Source of the DNA: Antedon mediterranea
Lineage: Eukaryota; Echinodermata; Crinoidea; Comatulida; Antedonidae
DNA length: 64,000 nucleotides
Assembly (NCBI RefSeq): GCF_964355755.1
Contig: NC_092670.1
Span: 29,933,795 to 29,997,794 of the forward strand
Direction: 5' to 3'
Below the pieces are notes generated by a model. It did no database searches. It was given only the letters and a program-made list of their open reading frames with translations, and was not told where the DNA came from. Positions within the stretch are counted from its first letter, which is position 1; each line of letters opens with the position of its first letter. Position numbers and translations under genes: made by a program. Of the stretch, positions 1 to 11,999 are shown in pieces.

Positions 1-231
1 GAACTGGTGGTCCATCTCCGTTGCAAACCTAAAAAATGAGCCGTTTGGTTGAAGGCTTTGACACGATTAGATTAGAAGAAAGTTGTTGTATGTGTCATCC
101 ACCGCAGGTTATTTCCCTACATTTACATTTATTAAAACAAATTTAAATTTACAGAAGTATTAATGTTAAAACTATTATATGTTTACAGTTTTGTAGCTTT
201 GAAATCTAACTAAAACATAATTAATTTTCAG

Positions 232-1270
232 ATTTCTTGTACACAACAACATTGCATTTATAGAAGATGGAGCGTTCAATGGAACTAATCTTTACTCTCT
301 GTAAGCAAATTTTATGTATTACTTAAACATATATTACGTTTGTTCTCCGTTGTCCAACTGTAACTCAAATAGGCACTATAATGTTTGTGTGGAATACTGT
401 ACGTGTATGCATGGATTTTCGTTTATTTTCCACTTCTCAAATGAATTCAAACAGTTTTAACATACCACTATCTTGTTGTCAATTAATCATCGACGCAGAT
501 ATGCCAATAGAACAATCAGACTGAGCATATGCTATCTACATGGATATGTTTTGTTGTCAAACAAGGCCAACAGCCATTAAGTCGCGTGCTACAATGCATA
601 GTGATACCGGACCGACAGACAAACAGACCGACAGACAGACAGACCGACAGACAGACGGACCGACCGACATAGTGAACTATACTGACCGAAATTACTGAAC
701 ATGTTTAAAAATGTTGAAATGTTTAAAAACATTTATATTTTTTTTAATTTACACGTGCGTAGCCTGTCACTTTTGACGTGCTCGTATAACGTAATTTCGA
801 GTTGGAAAGTAAGTCAAGAAAACAGAAATCGGGCAAGAAGAGTGCGCAATAACATTTAACGCGCAGTGCGCGCGCAAAAATCTGCGCACTCATGGCAATT
901 TTGTAAACGCTTAAAATTGCCTGAAACGTACTCTTATTTCATCGAAAATAAATTTTGAAAATTTTAAGCGCGCTTACGCATGCGTTACATGCGCTACGCA
1001 CGTAATTGTATTGCCATATGATGATTTATGCCCTGAAATTTATGAGTACCAAATTTTATTTAATTGTGATTCATGGTTGTTAAGATATGATTACAAACGT
1101 GATTTCGTTAAATCGTGCGTAGACCGCGTAATTTTTTATTGCGCACCGTGAAAACATAACCACATCGATTCCTGGCCATAAGGAATATTCTGTGAAAAAT
1201 TGACTTAGCTAGATTAAACTGATATCAAGATAAGGTCATAAAGCGATAAAACGCATAGTGATACCGGACC

Positions 1271-1301
<31 letters not shown>

Positions 1302-4300
1302 CGACAGACAGACAGACCGACAGACAGACCGACAGACAGACAAACAGACAGACCGACCGAACGACATAGTGAACTATAGAGTCGCTTCCACGCGACTAAA
1401 ACTATAACAGTTAATTCGCAACGTTCTATAGAGGGCAGCGTTTGAGACAAGAATTGTTGAGTTTCTCGACGTTTCGATCAATATGATTTGATCGTCCTCA
1501 GGAGTAAGAATGCAGAAAGTTCAGGAAATTTGGAATATAAGTGGAAAAGGGTGGGACTGGTGTGAAAGCCAGAAACAATAGCAAGTTCACAGAGTGGGAT
1601 GTATTGAAACTAGCTATAGAAGAGCATTGTTTCTCATGAACAATAGTGAATGGAAACTAGCTATAGCAGAGCATTGTTTCTGATAGGTTCTAAAAGCAAA
1701 GTGATACATGCTAAAAAGAATAGCATTGTCTCCAAGCTGGGTGTGGACTGGCCAAATATAGACCATGTGTCTAGACAGGATTGTGAAATGTACACTGGCC
1801 AGAAACTATGGCATTGTTTACTGTCGATGAAGATTCTTTTTGAATAAAGATAGCCAAATGTCACTGATCACATATCTTGATAAACAGTGTTGTGTTGTGT
1901 TTAGATGTCAATAGGTTCCCTGGTTCGTCTGGAATGCCAACAAGGAACGGAAGCAATTAGTTCAGCATCTTTCCAATTAACTCGGTGTTGTTGTTTGTGA
2001 GAATTTATAATTATTGATGATTTGTCTTGCTCTTCTGTCATGGCCTTGATATTCTTTGAGCCTGGTTTGAAGGTCACGTCCAGTTTCCACAATGCATACC
2101 TTTCCACATTCACATGGTATACAGTACACACTGGCTGTGTTTAGATGGGTTGTCCTTGTGTGTTTGAAGACACTGTGACAATTGTTTTTCTAACCTGCAG
2201 ATTCCTCTATGGTAATAACATTTCCAACATTACGTATAAAACATTGGAAACCAAAGACACAACATTGGAATACATGTGAGATTTTTGTTCTTTGATACTT
2301 TTTTAGCCTAGATAATATAAATACTCGATGATACGTACTTTCAATTTCATTTTAATCACAGTTTAATGATTCAAAGCAAGAAATTAAAATAACGAATACA
2401 GTTAATATTTTCCCCCAGATATCTATTTGACAATCCAATAAAAGAGATCGGAGAAAATGCTCTATCACATATGAAAGAAAATGGAACAGTGTATGTACAT
2501 TCGTATATTATTATATTTAGTTTTTAAGTCATAACAATTTACAAAAGATAATGATAATTTCAATATCACCACAATTGAACCGTCATCATCATCCTCGGTA
2601 TATTTATCAATTTTATTATCATCAATGATCGTCGCAACATTCTCATCAGCATCACCATTACACCATTACAATGTGTTAACAACGTGTTAACTATGCATTA
2701 ATCATGTTATTTTTATTTAGATATCTCAACTGTTGTGGACTGAAATCGATTCCTTCAAACATCGGGAAATTTATTAACATGTAAGTACACTTAAAATAAA
2801 AGATTTGATGTATTGATTTTATTTATATTTTTATGTTACCTTTATTTTTTTATATGTACAAGGTAAGGAGAAAGCTACTGATATCTGGCTATATAATATA
2901 ACAAATATCACCTTTTATATAAGATTTGAAAAAAATGATATTCTTCGCTTCGTGAAAAAGGTAGTCTTTCGAGAAAAATATGATTCCCTCGTGGATGTCA
3001 AATCTGATATTTCACCTCTAAGCAGGTAATATCTGTATAGTACTATACACACAGCCGATTCTGCTACTGTCAAGAGGTATCTATCTATAATATATGTACA
3101 GGATTTCTGCAAACAGCAACGTATATAACTTACTTTAGTTTTATAGATAGATACCTCTTGACAGTAGCAGAATCGGGTCCTACACAGAGTAGATATAATT
3201 GAATCAATATAATTGCATGTTGGGTAGAATTACAAACTAATTGTTTTTTCCTAGTGTTTGTGTTACAGAAGGTACAGAAATCGAAATAAATGGAATTGAA
3301 GAGGAGTTGTTTCGTTATATTGGTAGAGAAATTGGTTTGACATGTAATTCCACGACGAGTAAATGCAGTCCGTGTAAGGAAGGGACATACAGTTTGTATG
3401 ATAACACCAAATGTGGAAAATGCCCACCAGGTATGGTGCAATATTTATAAAATATAATAATCTCTCTAATTTAGTTATGGCAGTAAATAGTAATAATTAA
3501 TAGTAAAAGTATATAACAATAAAACAACTACAGGTACTTATAAATGAAAAAAAAATTACAGGTGGTTTCTATCAAGATAAACGAGGAGTAAATGAAAAGG
3601 GTGGTTACAAAGAATCCTGTCAACGATGTCCTGTTGGAAGTTTTTCAAATAATGCAGGAGCTGCGTCTATTGCCGGTTGTCAGACTTGTCCATCAGGAAC
3701 CAAAACCAATAATATTGCCAATCTAAATGCATGTTATTGCCTTGACAATTTCCATCGAACTGATCGATTTGGGCCATGCATGCCCTGCTCGGAGGGTATT
3801 AACTGTGAAGGAGGATATCAAAATCTAACAAAAGGTTACTGGTGGTCGTGGAACTTTAATGGTGACTGTAAAGTAGGCAAAGAACAAAATAAAAACAATT
3901 GTTTATTGGCTTACACAACATTTGTAACTAAATTAAAAAACGACATGTTTCCTATTACCAACCCAAATCAACTGAAAGATGCTGTATACAAAGGTCCGTT
4001 ACCAAAAGTATATGCTTGTCCACTAGGCAAAAAAAGTTGTAATATTGGACTAAAATTTAATGACACTTGTGTCGAAGGGTACACTGGTTGGCTTTGTGCT
4101 TCATGTGCAAATGGACATTATGAGCTCTTTAACGAATGTCACAAATGTAAAGGGACTGCTGTAACTGTAATTATATTTGTTGGTGTTGCCTTAGCAATAA
4201 TTGGAATGATTTTACTTATATGGAGAATGCAGGAAAGAAATGCGGATCAAAGACAAACCAGCCTAGATTCATTTGTTACCTATTTAAAAATTTCTATTAA

Positions 4301-5521
4301 TTTTTATCAGGTCTTAGGTATACTATCAGAAGTAACCGAAATTCATTGGCCTAAAAACTTTGAATATGCTGGCAAAATACTTCAATATTTTGACGTCATT
4401 AGATATATTAGTATGTTAAGTCCAAGATGTTTACACGACTCTTGGAATGCGTATTCCTCCCTTCATATTGCCATGGCTACACCACTAGTCATACTGTTAA
4501 CTATGTCTACCATTTACTTCATTTGCTACATCTGGAATAAGTGTCATGGAGCGATAACTGAGAGTTGCATACGTGATAGATGTATTGTTATATCCATGTT
4601 GCTCCTTTACCTTACATACGCAAATACATGTGCTGATATATTAGCAGTGGGGCCATGGTCAATTCGTGTATTTAACGTCACAGCAGACGGAAAGGTCAAT
4701 AAAACAGTACTAACGTCAGACTACTCAATTGATATGGACCAACATGGTGGATCTACATATCAAACTAACAAAACACTTGTTTACGTTGCTTTAATATACA
4801 TCATTGGTTTTCCATTGGCCATAGTTTTTATGATATACTATAAAAATGTACGTTTTGATCAACATGAAGAAAATCAGAGGAAAGGGTGGATGATTGGAGT
4901 AAGGTTCTTTTGTGGACAATACAAGCAAACATTTTGGTTTTGGGAATCTTTTGAGCTGTACAACAAGGCTCTGTTGGCACTCATTGCCAACTTAAAAGAT
5001 GACGTGTCCTCAAGTTTGTCTTACTCTCTATTTTTTACTGTCATATTTATTGTATTGCATTTGTACCTTCAACCAATGAAAGAGAAGTCAGAGCAGAGAT
5101 TCCAATTGTTGACTCTTGTCTTTATCGTTGTCAATCTATCTATTGGGGCGATCGTAAACTTGGATCAGAATTTTAATGAAGATGACGTAATTGATTTACT
5201 TCACAAGATAACTCCCGTTATCCTAATTATGCTGAACGTGTCTATCATGCTGGTGGTAACAGGTAAGATATCAATTTTATAATTTTTAAATACTGACTGT
5301 GTAAATATTGGCATATTAAACCACCATATTTTGTCAACAGCTTTATGAAAAATTGTAGTGTGTAATTAAATTTAAATTAATTTTTCTTATTCTTAGGTGA
5401 TTTTTTAAAGAAACTCAATAATAACTGCTGTCGCCGAGAGAGTGGTAGGGGTGTATTGCTTCTTCAAATCGACGATGACCCGGACGAATCACAGTTTGAA
5501 GAAAATAATATTATAATTTAG
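232..5521 (+). CDS. Gene A: LRR / GCC2-GCC3 / multi-pass membrane receptor-like protein, 3' part
   Basis: I assembled seven exons by eye: 232-300, 2201-2275, 2419-2490, 2721-2780, 3255-3430, 3562-5262, 5397-5521. All have AG acceptors and GT donors. The first three encode single leucine-rich repeats (motifs such as FLVHNNI and YLFDNPI) and the fourth a short 20-residue repeat. The next is a cysteine-rich stalk, the 1701-nt exon carries GCC2/GCC3-like cysteine repeats and about eight membrane segments, and the last is a 41-codon cytoplasmic tail. Intron phases are 2 for LRR exons and 1 around the stalk, and the frame stays open throughout. The signal peptide and first LRRs lie upstream of the window. 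The protein is probably a plasma-membrane receptor whose ligand is unknown. It is the first of four tandem paralogues. The exon model is solid; the function is inferred from architecture only. Confidence 0.85.
559..1397 (-). repeat. Dispersed repeat with CTGT/CGGT tracts, copy 1 (inverted)
   Basis: This is one of four copies of the same element in the window (others at 36955, 53439 and 62721). Reading on the minus strand it starts AGTCGCGTG and has CACGCGACT near its other end, a perfect 9-bp inverted repeat. All four copies then run on to a shared GGCCTTGTT. Inside each end sits a (CTGT/CGGT)n tract bordered by TTCACTATGTCGGTCGGT and GGTCCGGTATCACTATG. It lies in the first visible intron of gene A. 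Short open frames rich in SVCLSVG come from the tract and are not genes. Confidence 0.8.
1400..2150 (-). mobile_element. Penelope-like element remnant with GIY-YIG endonuclease fragment
   Basis: Read on the minus strand, 2143 down to about 1901 encodes a degraded GIY-YIG domain. It starts SVYCIPCECGKVCIVETGR, the signature of the Penelope-like element endonuclease. After a frame change near 2030 it continues HRVNWKDAEL, then TREPIDI, matching the usual end of that domain. Lower coordinates to about 1400 look like the eroded 3' end. Frameshifts and stops make it dead. It sits in an intron of gene A, opposite to the gene. Confidence 0.7.
3057..3174. repeat. Perfect 33-bp inverted repeat (small MITE-like hairpin)
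   Basis: The arms 3057-3089 and 3142-3174 are exact reverse complements separated by 52 nt, in the intron just upstream of the cysteine-rich exon of gene A. Related sequence (ACCTCTTGACAG, then CAGAATC) recurs near 40265. A similar CCGATTCTG-containing hairpin occurs at 17862-17910. This suggests a small family of inverted-repeat elements. Confidence 0.7.
3562..5262 (+). CDS. Gene A exon: GCC2/GCC3 cysteine repeats plus about eight membrane segments
   Basis: The exon opens with GGFYQD and cysteine pairs spaced as in GCC2/GCC3 (ephrin-receptor-like) repeats (CQRCPVGSF, CQTCPSGT). It continues with a GYWWSW motif and a closing GYTGWLCASC module. Hydrophobic stretches follow at about 4161-4225, 4280-4335 (weaker), 4455-4535, 4578-4650, 4774-4840, 5018-5070, 5107-5163 and 5207-5260. 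The combination of a GYxGxLCxxC module before a multi-pass region is also seen in large GCC-domain membrane proteins of protists. Here it is joined to an LRR ectodomain. The exon ends in a GT donor and splices in phase 1 to 5397. Confidence 0.85.
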
Positions 5522-5548
5522 CTTCATTAACATTATCGTATATATTTA

Positions 5549-5554
5549 AATAAA
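5549..5554 (+). terminator. Polyadenylation signal candidate for gene A
   Basis: AATAAA lies 28 nt downstream of the gene A stop codon. A second AATAAA occurs near 5845. Either could direct 3' end formation; AT-rich context makes chance matches common. Confidence 0.4.
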
Positions 5555-5559
5555 TATAA

Positions 5560-7290
5560 TGTATAACATAATGTATAGTATACTGTACGTTAATCTATTC
5601 TATTTAAAACTAGATGATAACAGAAATAGAGAATATTTGTTTACATGTAAGTGTTACATTTGTTATAACTAACTAACATTTACATATTTAAGTTGAATAA
5701 CATTTTCTTAGAATTATTCTAGAATGGAAAGTGTCTAGAACGCTTATATTACCATTGAAATTAATGTTATGAAATATAAAAATGTAGAATATCGATAAGT
5801 AATCACAGTTGAAATTAAAATGTTATTGTAAACAAGAATATCAATAAATGTAAAAATGAGAAAAACAAAAAAATGTTGATATAAATGGTAACAATTATTA
5901 TATACAATAATATAATGTTATTGGGTATGTGAACTATTCCGCCATGCCACACGGAGGATGTTGAAGAATTTGAACAATGCTATGGAAGCTCCAACAGTTT
6001 ATTGGTTAGGACGTGTGCGTAGCCAGCAGAATGTTGGGCGGCGGCTTTCTCCAATTCTCATATTATTTCCTCATCTTTATCGTTTAAAAATTAAATAATA
6101 ATCTTTACAACAATTCCAAATTTGAATAATACCATGAAATCCTGCCTTGCATACAAGATTTTATTGAAATAATAATAATTATGATGACATTAATGATTTT
6201 ATTTTTAAATGAAATAATGTTTCAAATATATAAAAAATAGGTTTGTATTAGTAAGAGCTGTACTGTACTAATATACTGTTTGTTTAAAATATGCATACAG
6301 TTACTAGGGTACTAGGACTACATACAATTTTTATATAAATACTTTATCTAAAAATAATGTTGTTCTCTTACTCTTTGCCACCCATAAATGCAGGAAGAGC
6401 CACTTAAAAAAGTGTTTGCTTACGCTGTTGGTAATCCTGTCGGCCTTTGTGGAGAGGCGGAGAGGAATATCCTTCTATCTATTTTAGGTACTCTAATTAT
6501 ATATTTTTAAACACAATGGCAAAATAAATAAAATTAAAATTAAATGATTTGCCTTATTTTTTCAAATGAGTAGGTTTAAGTTTTAATTAAATAATTTGCA
6601 TATTTAAGTCTTTATTTTGTTACGTTTATAAAACCTTTTTTTTCAAGAGCATGCAGTAATGCAGCTGAAGGTTGTAGTCAAACCGAAACATCTTTCTATT
6701 AAAGCTTTCGTTACTTTAAAAACATGTGTTGCTTTTCTTGATTTCTGTGTAAATTTACGTGCCTTTAGTTCAGTTTAGTTCCAGTAATTTACCGTTATGT
6801 TTTCCAGGAAATATGTATATATTTACGTTCATTAAGAGCGAAAATAGCTGTTTTTCCACTAGACGAATAATTTATTCGCGCAAATCGAAAGCGTCAGCTT
6901 ATACGCATGCGTATTTATGCTCCCATCTTCTAAATTCCTCTCTGCGACGAATTCTAGTTCATTAAGTCTCAGCTTCAGTGAGATTGGTAGTTCGAATTGT
7001 TTCTATTTTTTGCGGAGCTAAAAATTGCGCACCCAATCAAAGGTCAGGAAATGAGCTTTGTACACCCATACGAAGCGAAACGCTGAGTAGACACGGGATG
7101 AACATGAAAATCACAACATTCGCTCTGTTAGTGGAAAGGAAAGCGCGATTTTATTCATGCGAAACGACGTTGGATTTGCGGGAACAAATTAGCCTAGTAC
7201 TCTAGTAGCTAGATCAACTTTCGTATGCACTTTGAGGTCCAGAGAATTTGACTTCAGAAATTGGTTTAGGATGGTCAGACAATCATTATT
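5560..7290. other. Intergenic, no gene seen
   Basis: The sequence is AT-rich with only short open frames on either strand, none with a recognisable motif or codon pattern. No exon resembling the receptor family was found. Confidence 0.5.
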
Positions 7291-7293
7291 GGC

Positions 7294-7860
7294 TTGGTTA
7301 CACATTTTGAAAATGTGGCGAAAGGTCAAAAAGTCAGGGTGAAAGTTATCAAACTAAACACCAATAGGTCCTTAAATCTCGACAACCACTGGTCACAGCG
7401 GGGTAATTTTGATCTCAAATTGATCAGAAGGTATACATTTATATTTAGTCTAATGGGACATTTTAGTCAAAAATGACCGAAAATGCCATTTCTGACCTTT
7501 GACCCACACCCCAGGGCATGTATGTATCTCCGTAAATACTGATCGTAGACACTTGAATTTGGTCTTAAATTGTTTGAAATAAACATTTTGTTATTTGTTG
7601 CACATTTTTAAAAATGTTACAAAAGGTCAAAGGGTCTGGGTCAAGGGTTATATGAACAAATATAAATAGCAAGTCAATTTTGGTCTCAAAATGTTCAGAA
7701 GGCATGCTTTCATATTTAATCTAATGGGACATTTTAGTCAAACATTATCAGAAATGCCATTTCTGACCTTTGACCCAAATATCATGGCATCTTCATATCT
7801 TTGTAAGTACTGGTCGTAGAAACTTAAATTTGGTATAAAATTGAACGAATTTAACAAAAT
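7294..7860. repeat. Two diverged tandem units of about 300 bp
   Basis: Two similar stretches, about 7300-7590 and 7600-7850, share landmarks in the same order: AAAGGTCAAA, TAATGGGACATTTTAGTCAA, TGCCATTTCTGACCTTTGAC, then TACTG.TCGTAGA. They form a diverged tandem duplication of a non-coding repeat. The 60-residue open frame inside it is not conserved between units. Confidence 0.7.
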
Positions 7861-8110
7861 AAAAATTGTTGTTGTTGTTTCAAATCTTAACTCAATAGGC
7901 CTACACGCATTTATTAGTTAATCAGCTGTTTCATCTTGTTTAAAAAAGTTAATTTAATTGTGTCACTAGTAAGAATAGAACACAATCTTATTCTCAATTA
8001 TGTTTACACAACACATATTTAAAAGGGGCTTGGGTTGTTGTGTGCAAAGATACTGTGTGTATGGCTTATGTCTTCATCACTAAAAACAAATTAAACAATT
8101 ATGACACATC

Positions 8111-8359
8111 TTACCGAAATGGATTGTTCGGGACCTCAGCATCATCATGGTTGATAACGAAATTGTAAACAAAATAGGGTGGCTGGCTCTGAAAAGAGCC
8201 AGGGTATGTTGTGTACAAAAATAGGTCTGATTTACATACACCGCAGACAACTAGTAAACATTGATGTCGGACTTCAGCTCCGCAGTGGTGTGTGATTTCG
8301 ATGATCGTTTCCACAAATTCCTTTTTTAAAATCACATGCGAATCGAAAAGGGGAAACAA
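8111..8359 (-). CDS. Candidate lone coding exon, unrecognised
   Basis: An 82-codon frame runs from ATG at 8359 on the minus strand and is interrupted by a TAA that is itself part of a consensus donor (GTAAGA). An exon 8359-8115 splicing onward is therefore possible. The peptide has CLLVVCGVC and no motif I recognise. No partner exon was found. It may equally be part of a repeat or chance. Confidence 0.2.
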   Translation of the reverse strand: MFPLFDSHVILKKEFVETIIEITHHCGAEVRHQCLLVVCGVCKSDLFLYTTYPGSFQSQPPYFVYNFVINHDDAEVPNNPFR

Positions 8360-8903
8360 TTAGGGGCTAGGTGGGACAGCAGGACACAATATCAAAAAGC
8401 TTCCGGGTGTAAATAATTTCGTAAACTTGGTGTTATGCTTAATTACTTACTATTTCCAAAAAAATCGGTAATTAAAAATCTTATTTTCTAACAAATAGTA
8501 TAAAAATGGTTTTATAATATTTATGACGAAATTGATTAAATTAATTCAAAGTGTAGTTATAAAAGTTGCAAATGTCGCGAAAGTTGAACGAGATTCAACC
8601 ACTCGCGCGGCGTCACGCTCAGGCACATATCGCCGTCTGACAATATTGAGGGCGCTTGACTTTTTCTATTTATTTTACATTGGTTGAAACAGCTGTGTGT
8701 TGTTTTAGGCTTGTGTAGGCTTGCCTGTGATAGTAGAAGTCGGTTTGGCTTGGATTTTAGGGGTCTAGTTATTGAGACCACGGCGCACGGTAGATTTAAT
8801 ACTGTGTGGGCTTGGCAGGTAATTTATTACTGGTGCCTTAATTATCGTCATATTGGTTATTATTTTAACCTGTGTTTTTGTTTGTTTGTTTCAAAAAGAA
8901 ACT

Positions 8904-9945
8904 ATGTCAGAAAGTGATTTTGACGAGGAATTTTTGGATAGCATGTCCATTGAGGTGGTAGCTCAGCTATCAGAGGAGCGTTTGCAACTCCTAGGTACTA
9001 GGGTTGGAGCATCTATAAATGATTCCATGAATAAATATGACTTGATAAATGTGATTGGAAGTCATGTTGGTTTAATTACTCATGAATCCGTAAAAAACTG
9101 CGGGGAATGAGGTCGAGTTGGCTAGAATCGAGTTGGAAGGTGAAAAATTAATTTTTGAAAGAAGAAAATAAGAGATTCTAGAGATGCAAACTCAAAGAGA
9201 GATGGAAAAAGAAAAACATGAATTTGAGTTAAGGAAATTAGAATTAGTTAACCAAATGGGTCTACACCTAATGATTCAGAGATTACTCAGAATATTAAAT
9301 GGGTTCCCAAGTTTAATGAGGATGAGGTAGAGACGTATTTTTTAGCTTTTGAGAAAATTGCTAATAGATTAAAGTGGCCTGCTAGACACTGGACTGTGTT
9401 GTTACAAACTGCTCTTGTGGGTAAAGCCCAAGAGGTATTTTCTGCATTGGCTGAAGATCAATGTGAGAACTATGATGCGGTCAAAACTGCTGTTTTGTCA
9501 GCTTATGAGTTAGTTCCAGAGGCGTATCGTCAGAAATTTAGGAACTTAGGTAAACCTTATGATCAAACGTTTACAGAATTTGCACGTAAGAAGCAGATTC
9601 TTTTTGATAGATGGTGTAGTTCGGAAGGAGTAAAGGGTGAATTTGGAAAGCTTCGTGAGCTTATGTTAGTTGAGGAGTTTAAATCTTGTTTCCCTACTGA
9701 AGTTCGTACACATCTAGAGGAGCAGAAAGTGGATAATTTAATGAAAGCGGCTTCTGTTGCCGATAATTATGTGCTCACGCACAAGGTGATGAATACCAAA
9801 TCGGTTTCAAAATCTGTTGATGATTCTAAGGTCCAAAGTCAGAAAACTACAGTTAATAGTAGTAGTAAATTTGTCAGAACTTGTTTTGTTTTTACTGCAA
9901 GAAAAAGGGTCATATAAAGGCAGATTGCTGGCTGTTTCAAAGCAA
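8904..9945 (+). pseudogene. gag: gag of the Gmr1-like element, broken
   Basis: A start at 8904 (MSESDFDEEF) opens a gag-like N-terminus. The frame is lost near 9105-9110; a coiled-coil, Glu/Lys-rich stretch follows in another frame to about 9270, and the capsid-like part continues in a third frame from about 9270 to 9880. A CCHC zinc knuckle (CFYCKKKGHIKADC) lies at 9887-9928 after a further frame change. Gag would form the particle and bind element RNA. At least three frame disruptions make it non-functional. Confidence 0.75.
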
Positions 9946-10099
9946 AGCTAAAGGGGATAATAAGAAACCCCAATCACTTCCAAACACGTTGGTTAATACA
10001 GTCCCGTTGAAAGTAACAGCGAGTCATGACGTTGATGAAAGTGAGAAGTTGATCCAATCTTCAGGTCCAGAAAAAGTGCGAAAGCTATTTAAGCATTTC

Positions 10100-11940
10100 C
10101 TCTCTACTGGTTCTGTAGCATTGATCAACGATGTGAATCTGAGTAAAGTTCGTGTCTTAAGAGACACAGGGGCATCACAATCCCTGATATTAGAATCTGC
10201 ATTGTCATTTTCGGACGAGTCTTCTGCTGGAGCAAGTGTGCTCATCCAAGGTGTTGAATGGGGTTGAAAGGAAGTCCCACTTCATGTAATTCGGATTGAA
10301 ACAGATATTGTAAGCGGAGATTTTGTTGTTGGTGTTGTTCCGAGTCTTCCAGTATGGGGTGTCACACTCCTTTTGGGGAATGATTTGGCCGGAGAAAGAG
10401 TGACAGTAGAACCGGTTGTGTGCAAGAGTCCTGTTGAAGACGAAAGCACGGTGTATTTAGAGAAAGAATTATCACATGTGTTTCCATCATGTGCGGTGAC
10501 GCGATCTATGGCAAATAAAACCATAGATGAGGATGAGAGTATTGACTTATGTGATAGGTTTTACGGAGAAATTACAGATCGCGTTTCCCAAGAGGCTGTC
10601 TGCTCAGGTCCCGAGTCACACACTGCCCAGGCTGAACAACAGCACCCAAAAGTGTGTGATTTCGGTCCGACAGTTCTCAATCGGTCCAGGTTAGTGGAAG
10701 AGCAGAGTAAAGATCCTGATTTGGTGTCATTTGGTCAGCAAGCTCTTTCTGTAGAGGAAATGTCTATTGTTCCTGTTTGTTATTTTATAAAGGATGGCAT
10801 AGGTAAGTGGAGGCCACCAGATATTCCAAGTAGTGAAGTTTGGAATGAGATTCACCAGATAGTTATTACTAGGGGATACCGTCAGGATATTATTGGTATT
10901 GCGCATGATGATCCTCTTTCAGGTAATTTAGGTGTCAATAAAACGGTAGACAAAATTCTCAGGCATTTCTTTTGGCCAGGTCTTAGAAAAGATGGGTCTA
11001 ACTATTGTAAATCCTGTCATGCGTGTCAGGTAGTGGGGAAGCCTAATCAAAAGGTTCCAGTAGCCCCACTTAAGCCTATTCCTACATTCGGTGAACCATT
11101 TTCAAGAGTTATTGTTGATTGTGTGGGACCATTACCACGTACTAAAAATGGAAATGAGTATCTATTAACAATAATGTGTGCATCAAGTAGGTTTCCAGAA
11201 GCGATTCCTCTTAGGCGTATTACAGCTAAGAATGTTGTTAAAGCATTGGTAAAATTTTTTACATGGGTAGGATTGCCTAAAACTGTTCAGTCCGATCAAG
11301 AATCAAACTTCATGTCAAAGATATTTAAACAAGTTTTAGAGCAGTTAGGTGTTGTCCATATAAGTTCAAGTGCTTACCATCCACAGTCTCAAGGGGCACT
11401 TGAGAGATTTCATCAGACACTTAAGAATATGATTAAAACCTATTGTTTTCAATGTGAAAAGGAATAGGATGAGGGAGTTCCCTTAATGTTATTTGCTGTT
11501 CGTGAAACAGTTCAAGAATCCTTAGGGTTTAGCCCATTTGAGTTGGTGTATGGTCATTCGGTCCGAGGCCCTCTTAAAATAGTCAAAGAAAGCCTGTTAG
11601 GGAATGCAGAAGAGTCTGTATCGATACTAGATTATGTGTTTGAATTTCGTGATCGATTAAATCGTGCTCGTGAGATGGCTAGAAAGAATCTTGTGAAGGC
11701 TCAGGGTAAAATGAAGAGATTGTTTGATAGGAAATCAGAAAATAGAAGCTTTAATTCAGGTGATGAAGTTTTAGTTATGTTGCCTCTTCCCAGTCAACCA
11801 TTATCTGCAGGATTTGCTGGTCCTTACAAAGTATTAGAAAGAGTAGGAGAAGTTGACTATGTGTTAGATACTCCAGACAGGCGTAACAAGAAGCGACTGT
11901 GTCATATAAAAATGTTGAAACCATACACAGCGAGAAATAA
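10100..11940 (+). pseudogene. pol: Protease and integrase region of pol, broken
   Basis: The protease active site DTG is at 10163-10171. A TGA stop at 10265-10267 breaks the frame, which then resumes unchanged. Integrase follows: an HHCC-type zinc domain (FFWPGL, then CKSCHACQ) near 10970-11030. The catalytic residues are D (11117-11119), D (11294-11296) and E (11402-11404), with 35 residues between the second and third as in the DDE family. A second stop (TAG, 11465-11467) interrupts the frame before the C-terminal domain, which ends near 11940. The integrase would insert element cDNA into the host genome. Confidence 0.85.
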
Positions 11941-11999
11941 TAGTGATACCTGTACGTCAACACCAGTTACGTTTGTTGTTGAAGAGAATTCTGAAGAGT

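Noticed and set aside
1214-1450. Open frames rich in SVCLSVGLSV or DRQTDRQT here and at 53967, 54027, 62653, 63357 and 63404
   Set aside because: They are translations of the CTGT/CGGT microsatellite tracts inside the dispersed repeat and have no codon or domain signature.
8560-8850. 5' LTR of the Gmr1-like element
   Set aside because: No stretch here matches the sequence following the polypurine tract at 13707, so a paired LTR cannot be claimed.
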